Origin: Arthrobacter sp. P2b
GTDB lineage: Bacteria; Actinomycetota; Actinomycetes; Actinomycetales; Micrococcaceae
Length of the DNA stretch: 64,000 nucleotides
Assembly (NCBI RefSeq): GCF_900168295.1
Contig: NZ_FVZL01000004.1
Location: 124,001 to 188,000 of the forward strand
Direction: 5' to 3'
In this document: positions 1 to 7,692 of the stretch, one piece after another
Layout of the letters: each line of letters opens with the position of its first letter
Numbering within the stretch: the stretch's first letter is position 1
Notes under the pieces: model-generated
Told to the model about the DNA's origin: nothing
What the model saw: the letters and a program-made list of their open reading frames with translations, nothing else
Database searches by the model: none
Program-made: the position numbers and the translations under genes

Positions 1-493
1 CGGCCACCTCGTTCATCGAGATGACCATGATTTCGCAGGACAGGATGAAGTCGGTGGTGATGGCGCCCTTGACCACCTTGGCTTCCGCGCCCGGTCCGCG
101 GTCCACCGCCGGTGCGTCCTCCTCGGCGGTGTGGTGGCCGCGGAGCTTGTGCCAGACCTTTTCGGCACCCTCGTAGCAGAGGTAGGTGCCGCCCAGCATC
201 AGGATGAACGGGATGGCCCAGGGGACGAAGGCGCTCACCAGCAGCAGCGCCGGCAGGATGATGAGCAGCTTGTTCCGCAGTGAGCCCCAGAAGATCTTCT
301 TGATCATGGGAAGTTCGCGGGACGGGTCCCTCCCGGACACGTACTGCGGTGTGACGGCGGCGTCGTCAATCACCACGCCGGCGGCCTTGGCGCCTGCCTT
401 GGCGGCGCCGGCCGCGACGTCGTCCACCGAGGCTGCCGCGATGCGGGCCAGGGCTGCGACATCGTCCAGCAGGGCGACGAGACCGCCGCTCAC
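1..493 (-). CDS. DUF808 family inner membrane protein (YedI-like), C-terminus beyond window
   Basis: Reading leftward from a GTG at 491-493, the frame stays open to base 1 (about 164 codons), so the C-terminal part is missing. The N-terminus (SGGLVALLDDVAALARIAA) and the following segment rich in Ala, Gly and Asp match the start of DUF808 proteins. After this come the motif PQYVSGRDPSRELP, a lysine/tryptophan stretch (IKKIFWGSLRNK) and hydrophobic helices (residues about 75-100), then EKVWHKLRGH and the conserved VKGAITTDFILS. All of these recur in DUF808/YedI membrane proteins, whose function is unknown. The GTG was chosen because the protein begins there in register with the family; no strong ribosome site is visible. 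Confidence 0.8.
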   Translation of the reverse strand, partial: MSGGLVALLDDVAALARIAAASVDDVAAGAAKAGAKAAGVVIDDAAVTPQYVSGRDPSRELPMIKKIFWGSLRNKLLIILPALLLVSAFVPWAIPFILMLGGTYLCYEGAEKVWHKLRGHHTAEEDAPAVDRGPGAEAKVVKGAITTDFILSCEIMVISMNEVA

Positions 494-893
494 AGGAGGT
501 CCCCGTGCTGCGCGACGGCGGACGGCTGGGCGGATATGCGTCGGTTCAGGCGCGTGTTTGGCATGTTTGGAGTATATGACGGCGGGACTCGCGTCGGTGA
601 GAGCAGGAAGGTTAACAGGGAGGGTGCCAGCGCCCGGGTGCACCCAACCTGCTTCTCCGTCCGGAAGCAGGTCCAAGCCAAAGTGCCTTTCGGGCACCCG
701 CCGCGGAACGCGCTTCCAGCGGCTTCCGCAGCAGCCCCTAATGGGGCACTTTGGGGCTTGCCCGTGCGGAAGTTGGGGTTTCTTACCCCTATCATTGAGC
801 TTGCGGGAAACTGAGCATTTTCAGATCCTGCCGGCCATCCAATAAAGCCGGCATTCTTGCGGGCGGCGGTCCGCACCTTTGAAGGGAACACCT
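494..893. other. 400-base intergenic region upstream of disA
   Basis: I see no convincing gene between the divergent DUF808 and disA genes. Open frames here lack ribosome sites and family resemblance. The region contains an inverted repeat (674-760) described separately. The disA ribosome site GAAGGGA lies at 881-887. Promoters for both flanking genes should be here, but no clear -10/-35 pair stands out. Confidence 0.6.
674..760. repeat. Inverted repeat with long spacer upstream of disA
   Basis: CAAGCC-AAAGTGCC at 674-687 is matched by its reverse complement GGCACTTTGGGGCTTG at 745-760. The right arm has two extra bases. The innermost 10 bases of each arm (678-687 and 745-754) pair perfectly across a 57-base spacer. 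This could form a long hairpin in the disA leader or be a remnant of a small repeat. No function is known. Confidence 0.5.
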
Positions 894-1970
894 ATGGCGC
901 GGAGCCCCGAAGAGTCACTCAGGGCAACTCTGGGCAGGGTGGCACCCGGAACCCCCCTCCGTGACGGCCTTGAGCGGATCCTGCGGGGGCGGACCGGCGC
1001 GCTGATTGTCCTGGGCTCGGACCGGACCATCGACTCCATCTGTTCCGGCGGGTTCGATATCGGCATCGACTTCTCCCCCACCCGCCTCCGCGAACTCGCC
1101 AAGATGGACGGCGCCATCATCTGCGACAAGGACGCCGGAAACATCCTCCGCGCCGCCGTACAGCTTGTCCCCGACTCAAGCATCGAAACGCAGGAATCCG
1201 GCACCCGGCACCGCACCGCGGAACGCGTGGCCATCCAGACCGGCGTTCCCGTGATCTCGGTCAGCCAGTCCATGCAGATCATCGCCCTCTACGTCAACGG
1301 CCTGCGCCACGTGCTGGAAGGCTCGGAAAAGGTCCTGGCCCGCGCCAACCAGGCACTGGCAACCCTGGAACGCTACCGCTCCCGCCTGGACCAGGTCACC
1401 AGCTCACTCTCGGCCCTCGAGATCGAAGCAATGGTCACCGTACGGGACGTCGCCGTCACACTGCAGCGGCAGGAAATGGTCCGGCGCATCTCGGAGGAGA
1501 TCTCCCAGTACGTCCTGGAACTCGGCGAGGATGGCCGCCTGCTCTCGCTGCAGCTTGACGAACTGACGGTAGGCCGCGGGCCGGGCAGCGACGTCATTAT
1601 CCGCGACTATGCGAGCCCGGACGCCTCCGCCGAGGACATCGAAAAGGCCGTCAGCGAGCTGGTGAACCTCGGCCCCACCGAGCTGATCGACCTCGGAAAA
1701 ATTTCCGGGATTGTTGGCTTCGCCGGCGGTGAAGCCAACCTCGATGCCGTGGTCCAGCCCCGCGGCTACCGCCTCCTGTCCGGCCTGAAGGCAGTACCCA
1801 AGGCCGTCGCCGACCGCCTGGTGGACCACTTCGGGGGGCTGCAGTTCCTGATGGCCGCCACCATCGACGACCTCATGACCGTGGACGGGATCGGCGACCA
1901 GCGCGCCCGGACAGTCCGCGAAGGCCTGAGCCGCATGGCTGAAGCAAGCCTGCTGGACCGCTTCCTCTAG
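894..1970 (+). CDS. disA: DNA integrity scanning protein DisA, diadenylate cyclase
   Basis: 358-residue protein that condenses two ATP into cyclic di-AMP and monitors DNA junctions during repair. The N-terminal DAC domain carries the two signature motifs, DGA at residues 72-74 and RHR at 105-107 (in GTRHRTAER). A central helical linker follows, and the C-terminus ends in a helix-hairpin-helix DNA-binding segment (DDLMTVDGIGDQRARTVREGL). The length is normal for the family. I chose ATG 894 because GAAGGGA sits at 881-887; an upstream in-frame TTG at 879 has no ribosome site. The usual partner radA is not next to it here. The adjacent membrane-anchored hypothetical and mutY are consistent with the Arthrobacter arrangement. 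Confidence 0.95.
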   Translation: MARSPEESLRATLGRVAPGTPLRDGLERILRGRTGALIVLGSDRTIDSICSGGFDIGIDFSPTRLRELAKMDGAIICDKDAGNILRAAVQLVPDSSIETQESGTRHRTAERVAIQTGVPVISVSQSMQIIALYVNGLRHVLEGSEKVLARANQALATLERYRSRLDQVTSSLSALEIEAMVTVRDVAVTLQRQEMVRRISEEISQYVLELGEDGRLLSLQLDELTVGRGPGSDVIIRDYASPDASAEDIEKAVSELVNLGPTELIDLGKISGIVGFAGGEANLDAVVQPRGYRLLSGLKAVPKAVADRLVDHFGGLQFLMAATIDDLMTVDGIGDQRARTVREGLSRMAEASLLDRFL

Positions 1971-1995
1971 GCAGCCCTCCGGAGCCAGCCGGAGA

Positions 1996-2682
1996 CTAGT
2001 TCAGCTGGAAAACAGCCTTGGGGCTGGCCTTCGAACCGAGCTTGGCGGTGAAGATGTAGTACGCCCCGCCGGTGCCGGGCTTGGACTCTACCGCCTGGCA
2101 GCCCTCCACGGTCCTGTTCCGGGACCACGGGAAGTTGGCCGTCTCGCTCGCGCCGGGTGCGATGGTCTTCACGAGGTCCTCGCTGGTGGCCTGGCAATCC
2201 CGCGACGAGAAGATCCGGTCCGGCCCGCTGGTCACCAGGAATTCCATCTGGGAGGTGCCGATGTTGACCTGGCAGGGCATGGTGCCGCCGTTGGTCACCT
2301 TCAGTGTCAGCAGGGGGTTTTCCTCCGGACCGTACGCGGCCTTGTCGGTGGAGGCGGAGACCGTGACCAGGTTCTGGTTGCAGGTGGGCGTGGGGGAAGG
2401 AGTGGGTGTGGCGGACGGAGCGGACGCGGACGGTTCAGGCGTGGCGGTTGGCGACTCTGAAGCGGCAGGGCTGCCCGCGGGATCCGTGGACGAGGCCTGT
2501 TCGGACCCGGAAAACACTCCGGCCAGGGCGAACCCGCTGACCACCAGGGCGATGACCATCAGCAGCGCGCCGCCCGCAAACAGCCGGCGGCGGCGGTAAA
2601 CGGCGGGGCTGGCCTTCCGGACGCTGCTGGAACCGGATGCCGATGCTTTGCCGCGCGTTGATGAATCCCCTTGCCTGCCCAT
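1996..2682 (-). CDS. Membrane-anchored hypothetical protein with Pro/Ser/Thr-rich linker
   Basis: 228 residues, not assigned to a named family. A basic Ser-rich N-terminus (1-33, ending YRRRR) precedes one transmembrane helix (about 34-56, LFAGGALLMVIALVVSGFAL). Next is a low-complexity Ser/Pro/Thr/Ala linker (about 60-98), then a beta-rich external domain with four Cys (residues near 100, 136, 163 and 192) able to form disulfides. The composition suggests a type II single-pass surface protein. The convergent disA stop is 25 bases away, and mutY is divergent. AGGAGG abuts the ATG with no spacer, but TAGCCT at 2689-2694 (minus strand) is exactly six bases upstream of the ATG, so a leaderless transcript is plausible. 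Confidence 0.75.
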   Translation of the reverse strand: MGRQGDSSTRGKASASGSSSVRKASPAVYRRRRLFAGGALLMVIALVVSGFALAGVFSGSEQASSTDPAGSPAASESPTATPEPSASAPSATPTPSPTPTCNQNLVTVSASTDKAAYGPEENPLLTLKVTNGGTMPCQVNIGTSQMEFLVTSGPDRIFSSRDCQATSEDLVKTIAPGASETANFPWSRNRTVEGCQAVESKPGTGGAYYIFTAKLGSKASPKAVFQLN

Positions 2683-2851
2683 CCTCCTAGGCTAGAGAAG
2701 CGCGCCGGTTCTGCCTGGCCACCACGCCGCCGGGCCGCCATTGCTCTGGTCACATCCGCTTTTCAGGCTCCCGGAATACATCCATTACAGTGTTGGGATC
2801 GACACTAAGACTCCCTCTCCGGCCGCGCCCGCAACACTGCAGGGAAGCGGC

Positions 2852-3784
2852 GTGGAGCTTCAGCAGCTGCACAGCCGGATCACCGGCTGGTTCGCCGAAA
2901 CCGCCCGCGACCTGCCCTGGCGCGAACCCGCATGCTCCGCGTGGGGCGTGCTGGTCAGCGAGATCATGCTGCAGCAGACGCCCGTGGTCCGGGTGCTTCC
3001 GGTCTGGCAGGAGTGGCTCAAACGCTGGCCCACCCCCGCAGGGCTGGCAGGTGAACCTGCCGGTGAGGCGGTGCGTTCATGGGGCAGGCTGGGATATCCC
3101 CGCCGCGCCCTTCGCCTGCACGCGGCGGCAGTTGCCATCGTCCAGGACCATGGAGGGAAGGTCCCTGACACCTACGCGGAACTGCTGGCTCTTCCCGGCG
3201 TGGGAAGTTACACGGCCGCAGCCGTGGCGGCGTTCGCCTACGGCCGCCGGGAGACGGTGGTGGACACCAACATCCGCCGCGTCCACGCACGGCTGGTCTC
3301 CGGCGTCGCGCTTCCCGCCCCGGCGCTGACCGCAGCGGAGATGCGCCTGGCCGCCTCCCTTTTGCCGGACGACGACGGCACGTCCGTGCGCTGGAACGCC
3401 GCGGTCATGGAGCTGGGCGCCTTGGTATGCACCGCGCGTGCGCCCAAATGTTCCACCTGCCCTGTGAGGGACTCCTGTGCGTGGCTCGCGGCAGGTGAGC
3501 CGCCGCCGTCGTACGTCCCCAAAGGCCAGGCCTGGCACGGCACTGACCGCCAGGTCCGCGGCGCCGTGATAGCCGTGCTGCGCCTGGCTGAAATCCCTGT
3601 GCCGGCCGAGATGTTCACCCATGAGCCCGCCGACCTGGGCTTTGCTCCCGAAGGAATCGGCGTGCCGCTGGCAGCCCTGCACCGGCTGAACCCGCCGCCC
3701 GAGCAGCTGGAACGTTCCCTGTCGGGGCTGCTCGCGGACGGACTCGCCGAAATGCACGACGGCGGATACCGGCTTCCTGCCTGA
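2852..3784 (+). CDS. mutY: A/G-specific adenine glycosylase MutY, short actinobacterial form
   Basis: 310 residues. Removes adenine mispaired with 8-oxoguanine in base-excision repair. The glycosylase fold shows catalytic Glu37 in SEIMLQQT, helix-hairpin-helix LPGVGSYTAAAV (114-125) and catalytic Asp138 in VVDTNIRR. The [4Fe-4S] loop is C193-x6-C200-x2-C203-x5-C209. The C-terminal NUDIX-like 8-oxoG domain of longer MutY proteins is largely absent, as in many actinobacterial members. GTG 2852 was chosen because AGGGAAG at 2841-2847 is well placed; the frame extends to a TTG at 2741, but that part has no homology to the family. Confidence 0.9.
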   Translation: MELQQLHSRITGWFAETARDLPWREPACSAWGVLVSEIMLQQTPVVRVLPVWQEWLKRWPTPAGLAGEPAGEAVRSWGRLGYPRRALRLHAAAVAIVQDHGGKVPDTYAELLALPGVGSYTAAAVAAFAYGRRETVVDTNIRRVHARLVSGVALPAPALTAAEMRLAASLLPDDDGTSVRWNAAVMELGALVCTARAPKCSTCPVRDSCAWLAAGEPPPSYVPKGQAWHGTDRQVRGAVIAVLRLAEIPVPAEMFTHEPADLGFAPEGIGVPLAALHRLNPPPEQLERSLSGLLADGLAEMHDGGYRLPA

Positions 3785-3856
3785 GCCCACCAGGATCTGA
3801 CGTGCAATTATGCCTGAGCTGGCATACTTCTTGGTGACCGGAGCCGGGGGGAAGCC

Positions 3857-4288
3857 ATGAAAATCATCCTGTACATCGTGTGGGCGCTGTTCGTCGCCGC
3901 CGCCGTCTTTGCACTGATCCACGCGGCGCGGAAGACCAGGCGCCAGGAACAGCTCATGACGGGCTGGCCGAAGGCGCAGGCTACAGTGACCGGCAGCGTG
4001 CCTGGTTGGACAAGCGGCGGCGGCGGCTCCAGCCGGAACCGTCGCTTCTTCCCCACCTACCAGTTCACCGACACCCGCGGCACCTTGTTCATGGGCAAGT
4101 CCGAAATCTCCCGTGCCGTCCAGCCCGTTCCCGGTTCGCTCATTGAGGTGGCCTACAACCCCGCAAACCCGAATGAATCGCTGCAGGTTTCGTCGGCCCC
4201 GCGGACCACGCTCGGCTGCCTCATCCCGTTCTTTGCCGTCTTTGCCATCGCCCTGTTCTGGTTCATCGGCATCTTCCCGGTGGGTTGA
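3857..4288 (+). CDS. DUF3592-type membrane protein
   Basis: 143 residues. An N-terminal transmembrane helix (about 3-23) is followed by a cytoplasmic-type basic stretch (HAARKTRRQ), then a compact beta domain. That domain contains the DUF3592-like pattern W-x-K-A-x-A-T-V-T near 37-45, Y-x-F-x-D near 67-72, and G-S-x-I-E-V-A-Y-N-P-x-N-P (about 93-105). A second transmembrane helix is at the C-terminus (about 120-141). The family has no established function. The ribosome site GGGGGGAAG lies just before ATG 3857. The gene stands alone between mutY and a lipoprotein gene. Confidence 0.75.
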   Translation: MKIILYIVWALFVAAAVFALIHAARKTRRQEQLMTGWPKAQATVTGSVPGWTSGGGGSSRNRRFFPTYQFTDTRGTLFMGKSEISRAVQPVPGSLIEVAYNPANPNESLQVSSAPRTTLGCLIPFFAVFAIALFWFIGIFPVG

Positions 4289-4397
4289 CAGGCGCCCGGT
4301 CTCCTTTTGGCTGTCGACAGGCCTGCAGCCATAACAATGCCGGTACCAGTTTGGCCGCTCCGGGGAACACCTGCGCCGGCCGGTCCTACGCTGAAGT

Positions 4398-4889
4398 ATG
4401 CGCAAGCCGGGGCTGCTTTTGGCATTGATGACGACGGCGGGACTCGCCTCCGGATGCGGGCCCGGCCCTGGCGCCGTCCCCTGCCCTGCCATCGCGCAGG
4501 CGACGGCAGTTTCCGTGACGGTCGCGGCAGAATACGCGCCGCAGGTTGGCGCTCTCCACCTCAAGGCATGCCAGGACGGCACCTGCAAGGAATCCGGCGT
4601 CGAGCTGCATCCCGGGAGCGCCTCAATTGACCAGGGCTGCACCCCGGACGGCGTCTGTTCCGCAACGGCTTCGCCGGACGGCACCAAAGTGGGGGTGCTG
4701 ATGCTGGAGACGCTGACGGAATCGCCCATGACGGTAACTGCGTCCGGGACCGCCGCCGACGGGACCGCCCTGCCTGTCCGCACCCTTGATTTCCGGCCCC
4801 GCGGTGAGTACCCCTTCGGGGAGCAGTGCGGCAGGTTCGTCACTGCATCAGTGACCCTGGACGCCTCCGGCCTTAGCGAGCGGATCTGA
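4398..4889 (+). CDS. Putative secreted lipoprotein of unknown function
   Basis: 163 residues. The signal peptide ends in a lipobox LASG-C (Cys20), predicting diacylglycerol attachment and a cell-envelope location. The mature part has four further Cys and Pro/Gly-rich beta-type sequence, with no recognised domain. No ribosome site precedes the ATG, but TACGCT at 4387-4392 is five bases upstream, the geometry of a leaderless actinobacterial transcript. A family is not recognised. Confidence 0.7.
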   Translation: MRKPGLLLALMTTAGLASGCGPGPGAVPCPAIAQATAVSVTVAAEYAPQVGALHLKACQDGTCKESGVELHPGSASIDQGCTPDGVCSATASPDGTKVGVLMLETLTESPMTVTASGTAADGTALPVRTLDFRPRGEYPFGEQCGRFVTASVTLDASGLSERI

Positions 4890-4905
4890 CCCGGGAAGGC
4901 TTGAT

Positions 4906-5076
4906 TCAGAACAGCGCAGGTTGGCTGAAGGGATGTCCCGCTTCCCCCGCGGCACCGGCAGCCGCAGCTTCGGCATCCCAGTCCAGGCCCAGTTCGGCGA
5001 GCAGCTCCTCCACAGACATCTGCCCGTCCAGCACTTCAATTTCGGGGGAGTTGTCGTCAAGGTGGAGCCGTTCCAT
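4906..5076 (-). CDS. Possible small acidic protein downstream of dhaM
   Basis: A 56-residue frame reading M-ERLHLDDNSPEIEVLDGQ, then MSVEELLAELGLDWDAEA, ending HPFSQPALF. It has plausible codon use, an acidic helical centre and an otherwise unoccupied 270-base gap on the same strand as dhaM. No clear ribosome site is seen; an in-frame GTG further upstream (5119-5121) is an alternative start. It could be a real small gene or a chance frame. Confidence 0.35.
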   Translation of the reverse strand: MERLHLDDNSPEIEVLDGQMSVEELLAELGLDWDAEAAAAGAAGEAGHPFSQPALF

Positions 5077-5156
5077 GGCATCGAGCTTATTCGCAGCTTT
5101 CCCCAAAGATGCCCTGAACACACCGCGATGCCGCGATTCGGCACTCGCGGAATAAC

Positions 5157-5852
5157 CTACGGCTCGCCGAAGCCCGCCTGCACCAGCCCGCCCACGTAGT
5201 TCACGGCCCGTTCGGCGTCCACGCCCCACGCTTCAACATGCAGCAAGGACCCCTTGCCGGCAGCCAGCGTCATGAGCGATGTCATGGAAGTGCCGTCCAC
5301 CCCGTTGATGGTGACCTCGGCGTCCAGCGAGGACAGCCCGCCGGCGATCTTCGCCGCCGGCCGCGCGTGCATTCCGGCCTGGTTGATGAGTTCGAACTCG
5401 CCGGTGCAGGCCGGACCCTGGCCGGTGACCGAGCCCTCCTCCACCACCTGCTGCGGCGGAACGTCGGTACGCCGCGGCGGGCCGCCCGCTGCCTCGGCAG
5501 CGCGCTTGACGGCCTGGAGGTCCGCTCCGCCCTGTGCCGCGACGGCGGCTGCCACCAGCCCCTCCACCAGCGGCGCGTCGGCCAGGACCACACCGGCCGG
5601 GCTGTCCGCGAACTCCAGGGCGGACTCCGCCGTCATGACCGCCGACCCCAGGTCCGTGAGGATCACGGCGCCGTCGCTGCCGGCGGCCTGGTCCAGGGCG
5701 GCCAGCACCTTCTCAAGGCTGGTGCCGATCCTGCCGTCGCTGGTGCCGCCGGCTGCGACGATCACGACGTCGGGCGCCATTTGGGCGGCGAGTTCCACGG
5801 CGCCGTCGGCAATCTTTTCACTATGGGAGACCACCACAATGCTTACGGTCAC
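5157..5852 (-). CDS. dhaM: Dihydroxyacetone kinase phosphotransfer subunit DhaM with fused HPr domain
   Basis: 231 residues. Residues 1-130 are the PTS EIIA-Dha domain with the phosphoaccepting His10 in VVVSHSEKIA, which re-phosphorylates the ADP held by DhaL. Residues about 150-231 are an HPr domain with its His162 in NQAGMHARPAAKIA. The fusion lets phosphate pass from PTS enzyme I through HPr to EIIA in one chain. No separate EI domain is present, so EI must come from elsewhere. The GTG start overlaps the dhaL stop by four bases (GTGA), so the two are translationally coupled. It is the last gene of dhaKLM. Confidence 0.92.
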   Translation of the reverse strand: MTVSIVVVSHSEKIADGAVELAAQMAPDVVIVAAGGTSDGRIGTSLEKVLAALDQAAGSDGAVILTDLGSAVMTAESALEFADSPAGVVLADAPLVEGLVAAAVAAQGGADLQAVKRAAEAAGGPPRRTDVPPQQVVEEGSVTGQGPACTGEFELINQAGMHARPAAKIAGGLSSLDAEVTINGVDGTSMTSLMTLAAGKGSLLHVEAWGVDAERAVNYVGGLVQAGFGEP

Positions 5853-6481
5853 GCAGCCGCCCCCACCGCAGCCCGAAGAATCAGCGCAGTGGACGCCGCC
5901 CCGGGGTCCCGGTGCCCGATGCTCCGCTCGCCCAGGTAACTGGCCCGGCCCTTCCGCGCCATCAGAGGATCGGTGGCCACAGCCCCGGCTTCAGCAGCCT
6001 CCGCAGCCGCCACCAGAACGGTCAGGACGTCGGGGCCGCCGTTCTCGGCAGCGGCCCGGGCAGCCTCGGCTGCGGGCGTCCAGGCATCCACCATCGTCTT
6101 GTCCCCGGGCTCCGCCTTGCCCCTGGCCACGATCCCGTCCCGGGCAGCGGCCAGGGCGCCGGCCCAGGCGGCCGGTTCGATCTCCGCTGAGTCACCCAGT
6201 GCCGCGGCCGCGCGGAGGAACGCCGTGCCGTAGAGGGGCCCGGCCGCGCCGCCCACCTTGGACATCAGGGTCATCGCCGTCAGCTTCAGGGCCGCACCGG
6301 GTGTTTCCGGCGCGGCTTCGGCCAGCTTGTCCAGCACGGCCTGGAAGCCGCGGTCCATGTTCTCGCCATGGTCGGAGTCGCCGATTGCGCGGTCAAGCTC
6401 AATCAGTTCAACGCGGTGTTCGGCCATGGCCTGGGCGCACAGCGTCAGCCATTTGACTGCCCACACAACATCCAGCACCAC
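5849..6481 (-). CDS. dhaL: Dihydroxyacetone kinase ADP-binding subunit DhaL
   Basis: About 210 residues, the normal DhaL length. DhaL holds a permanently bound Mg-ADP that DhaM phosphorylates, and transfers the phosphate to dihydroxyacetone bound on DhaK. The Mg-binding Asp cluster is in LDRAIGDSDHGENMDRG, and the Gly-rich segment SKVGGAAGPLYGTAF is typical. It begins at one of two adjacent GTG codons (6479-6481 or 6476-6478), within five bases of the dhaK stop (6484-6486). It overlaps dhaM at its 3' end. Confidence 0.92.
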   Translation of the reverse strand: MVLDVVWAVKWLTLCAQAMAEHRVELIELDRAIGDSDHGENMDRGFQAVLDKLAEAAPETPGAALKLTAMTLMSKVGGAAGPLYGTAFLRAAAALGDSAEIEPAAWAGALAAARDGIVARGKAEPGDKTMVDAWTPAAEAARAAAENGGPDVLTVLVAAAEAAEAGAVATDPLMARKGRASYLGERSIGHRDPGAASTALILRAAVGAAA

Positions 6482-6483
6482 GG

Positions 6484-7485
6484 CTACACGCCCCAGCGGA
6501 GCGCTGCAGTGTGCACGGGCGCGTCCCACAGTTCGGTCAGTTCATCGTCCAGCCGGAGAACGGAGATGGAGCAGCCCTGCATCTCCAGGGCTGTGATGTA
6601 GTTCCCCACGAGTGAGCGTTCCACCACGGCTCCCCTGTCTGCCAGGATCTGCGCGGCCCGCCGGTAGACGATATACAGCTCGCTGAGCGGAGTGCCGCCC
6701 ATCCCGTTGACGAAGAGCAGCACCTTGTCGCCCGGCTGGACTTTCAGGTCACCCAAAACCGGCTCCAGCAGGCGTTCGGTGATTCCGTCCGCATTTTCCA
6801 TGGGGATGCGGTGCCGGCCCGGTTCCCCGTGGATTCCGATCCCGATCTCTATCTCATCCTCGCCAAGGTCAAAGCTGGGTGACCCGGCGTGGGGAACGGT
6901 GCAGGCAGAAAGGGCCACGCCCATCGTGCCAACGTTCGCATTGACGCGCTCACCGATGCCGGCCACGGATTCCAGGTCGTCGCCCCGTTCGGCGGCGGCG
7001 CCGGCAATCTTCTCCACCAGCAGTGTTCCGCCCACGCCGCGGCGCCCTGCCGTGTACAGGGAATCCTCGACGGCGACGTCGTCGTTGACAAGGACGGTAC
7101 GGACACTGACGCCTTCCGCTTCGGCCAGTTCGGCCGCCGTCTCGAAGTTCAGCACGTCGCCGGTGTAGTTCTTGACGATATGCACGACGCCGGCGCCTGA
7201 GTTCACAGCGAGGGTTGCGGGAAGGATCTGGTCCGGCGTCGGTGAGGTGAACACCGCCCCCGGCACGGCGGCGTCGAGCATTCCCTGCCCGACGAAGCCT
7301 GCGTGCAGCGGCTCATGGCCACTGCCCCCTCCGGAGACCAGCCCTACCTTCCGGTTCACCGGCGCTTCCTTGCGTGTGATGAACGTGGGGTCGGTGCTGA
7401 CGGTGACCAGGCCTGCGTGCGCCAGGCCGAAGCCCTGGACAGATTCTTCGACGACAGACCGGGGATCGTTGATGAGCTTTTTCAT
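6484..7485 (-). CDS. dhaK: Dihydroxyacetone kinase substrate-binding subunit DhaK
   Basis: 333 residues. Covalently binds dihydroxyacetone through a hemiaminal to a histidine; here His219 in [13 protein letters not shown] is the candidate. The motifs [16 protein letters not shown] (51-66) and TSPTPDQIL are characteristic. ATG 7485 has AGGAG a few bases upstream, so the in-frame extension to 7671 is not used. First gene of dhaKLM. The minus-strand leader contains TACCG-TCGCG-CGGTA dyad symmetry, a possible operator, but no dhaR or dhaS regulator is adjacent. Confidence 0.93.
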   Translation of the reverse strand: MKKLINDPRSVVEESVQGFGLAHAGLVTVSTDPTFITRKEAPVNRKVGLVSGGGSGHEPLHAGFVGQGMLDAAVPGAVFTSPTPDQILPATLAVNSGAGVVHIVKNYTGDVLNFETAAELAEAEGVSVRTVLVNDDVAVEDSLYTAGRRGVGGTLLVEKIAGAAAERGDDLESVAGIGERVNANVGTMGVALSACTVPHAGSPSFDLGEDEIEIGIGIHGEPGRHRIPMENADGITERLLEPVLGDLKVQPGDKVLLFVNGMGGTPLSELYIVYRRAAQILADRGAVVERSLVGNYITALEMQGCSISVLRLDDELTELWDAPVHTAALRWGV

Positions 7486-7584
7486 GGCGGTGCTCCTGGC
7501 CGTGTTCCTGGAGGGTATCCCTTTGACCCTACTACCGGCATACCGCGCGACGGTAGATTTCCGCTGGTGGGAGGCAGACGCAGC

Positions 7585-7614
7585 AAAGGGACAGCCCCCA
7601 ATGACTGTCCCTTT
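7585..7614. terminator. Hairpin between the FAD oxidase gene and dhaK
   Basis: AAAGGGACAG at 7585-7594 pairs perfectly with CTGTCCCTTT at 7605-7614 around a 10-base loop. It lies about 80 bases beyond the minus-strand oxidase stop and 100 bases before dhaK. This fits a terminator separating the two minus-strand transcripts, though the T run is only three bases. Confidence 0.55.
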
Positions 7615-7692
7615 CCTGAGCCCCCCATTCCCGGCATCAAGTAGTTTATCCATCAACTCGAATAAAGCCAATGGCCGCCATATGTGACGCTG

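Noticed and set aside
490-891. 133-codon minus-strand frame upstream of disA
   Set aside because: No ribosome site, no homology, basic and Ser/Ala-rich composition typical of a shadow frame.
3077-4843. 588-codon minus-strand open frame
   Set aside because: Antisense to mutY, the DUF3592 gene and the lipoprotein gene, each of which has its own start signals and motifs.
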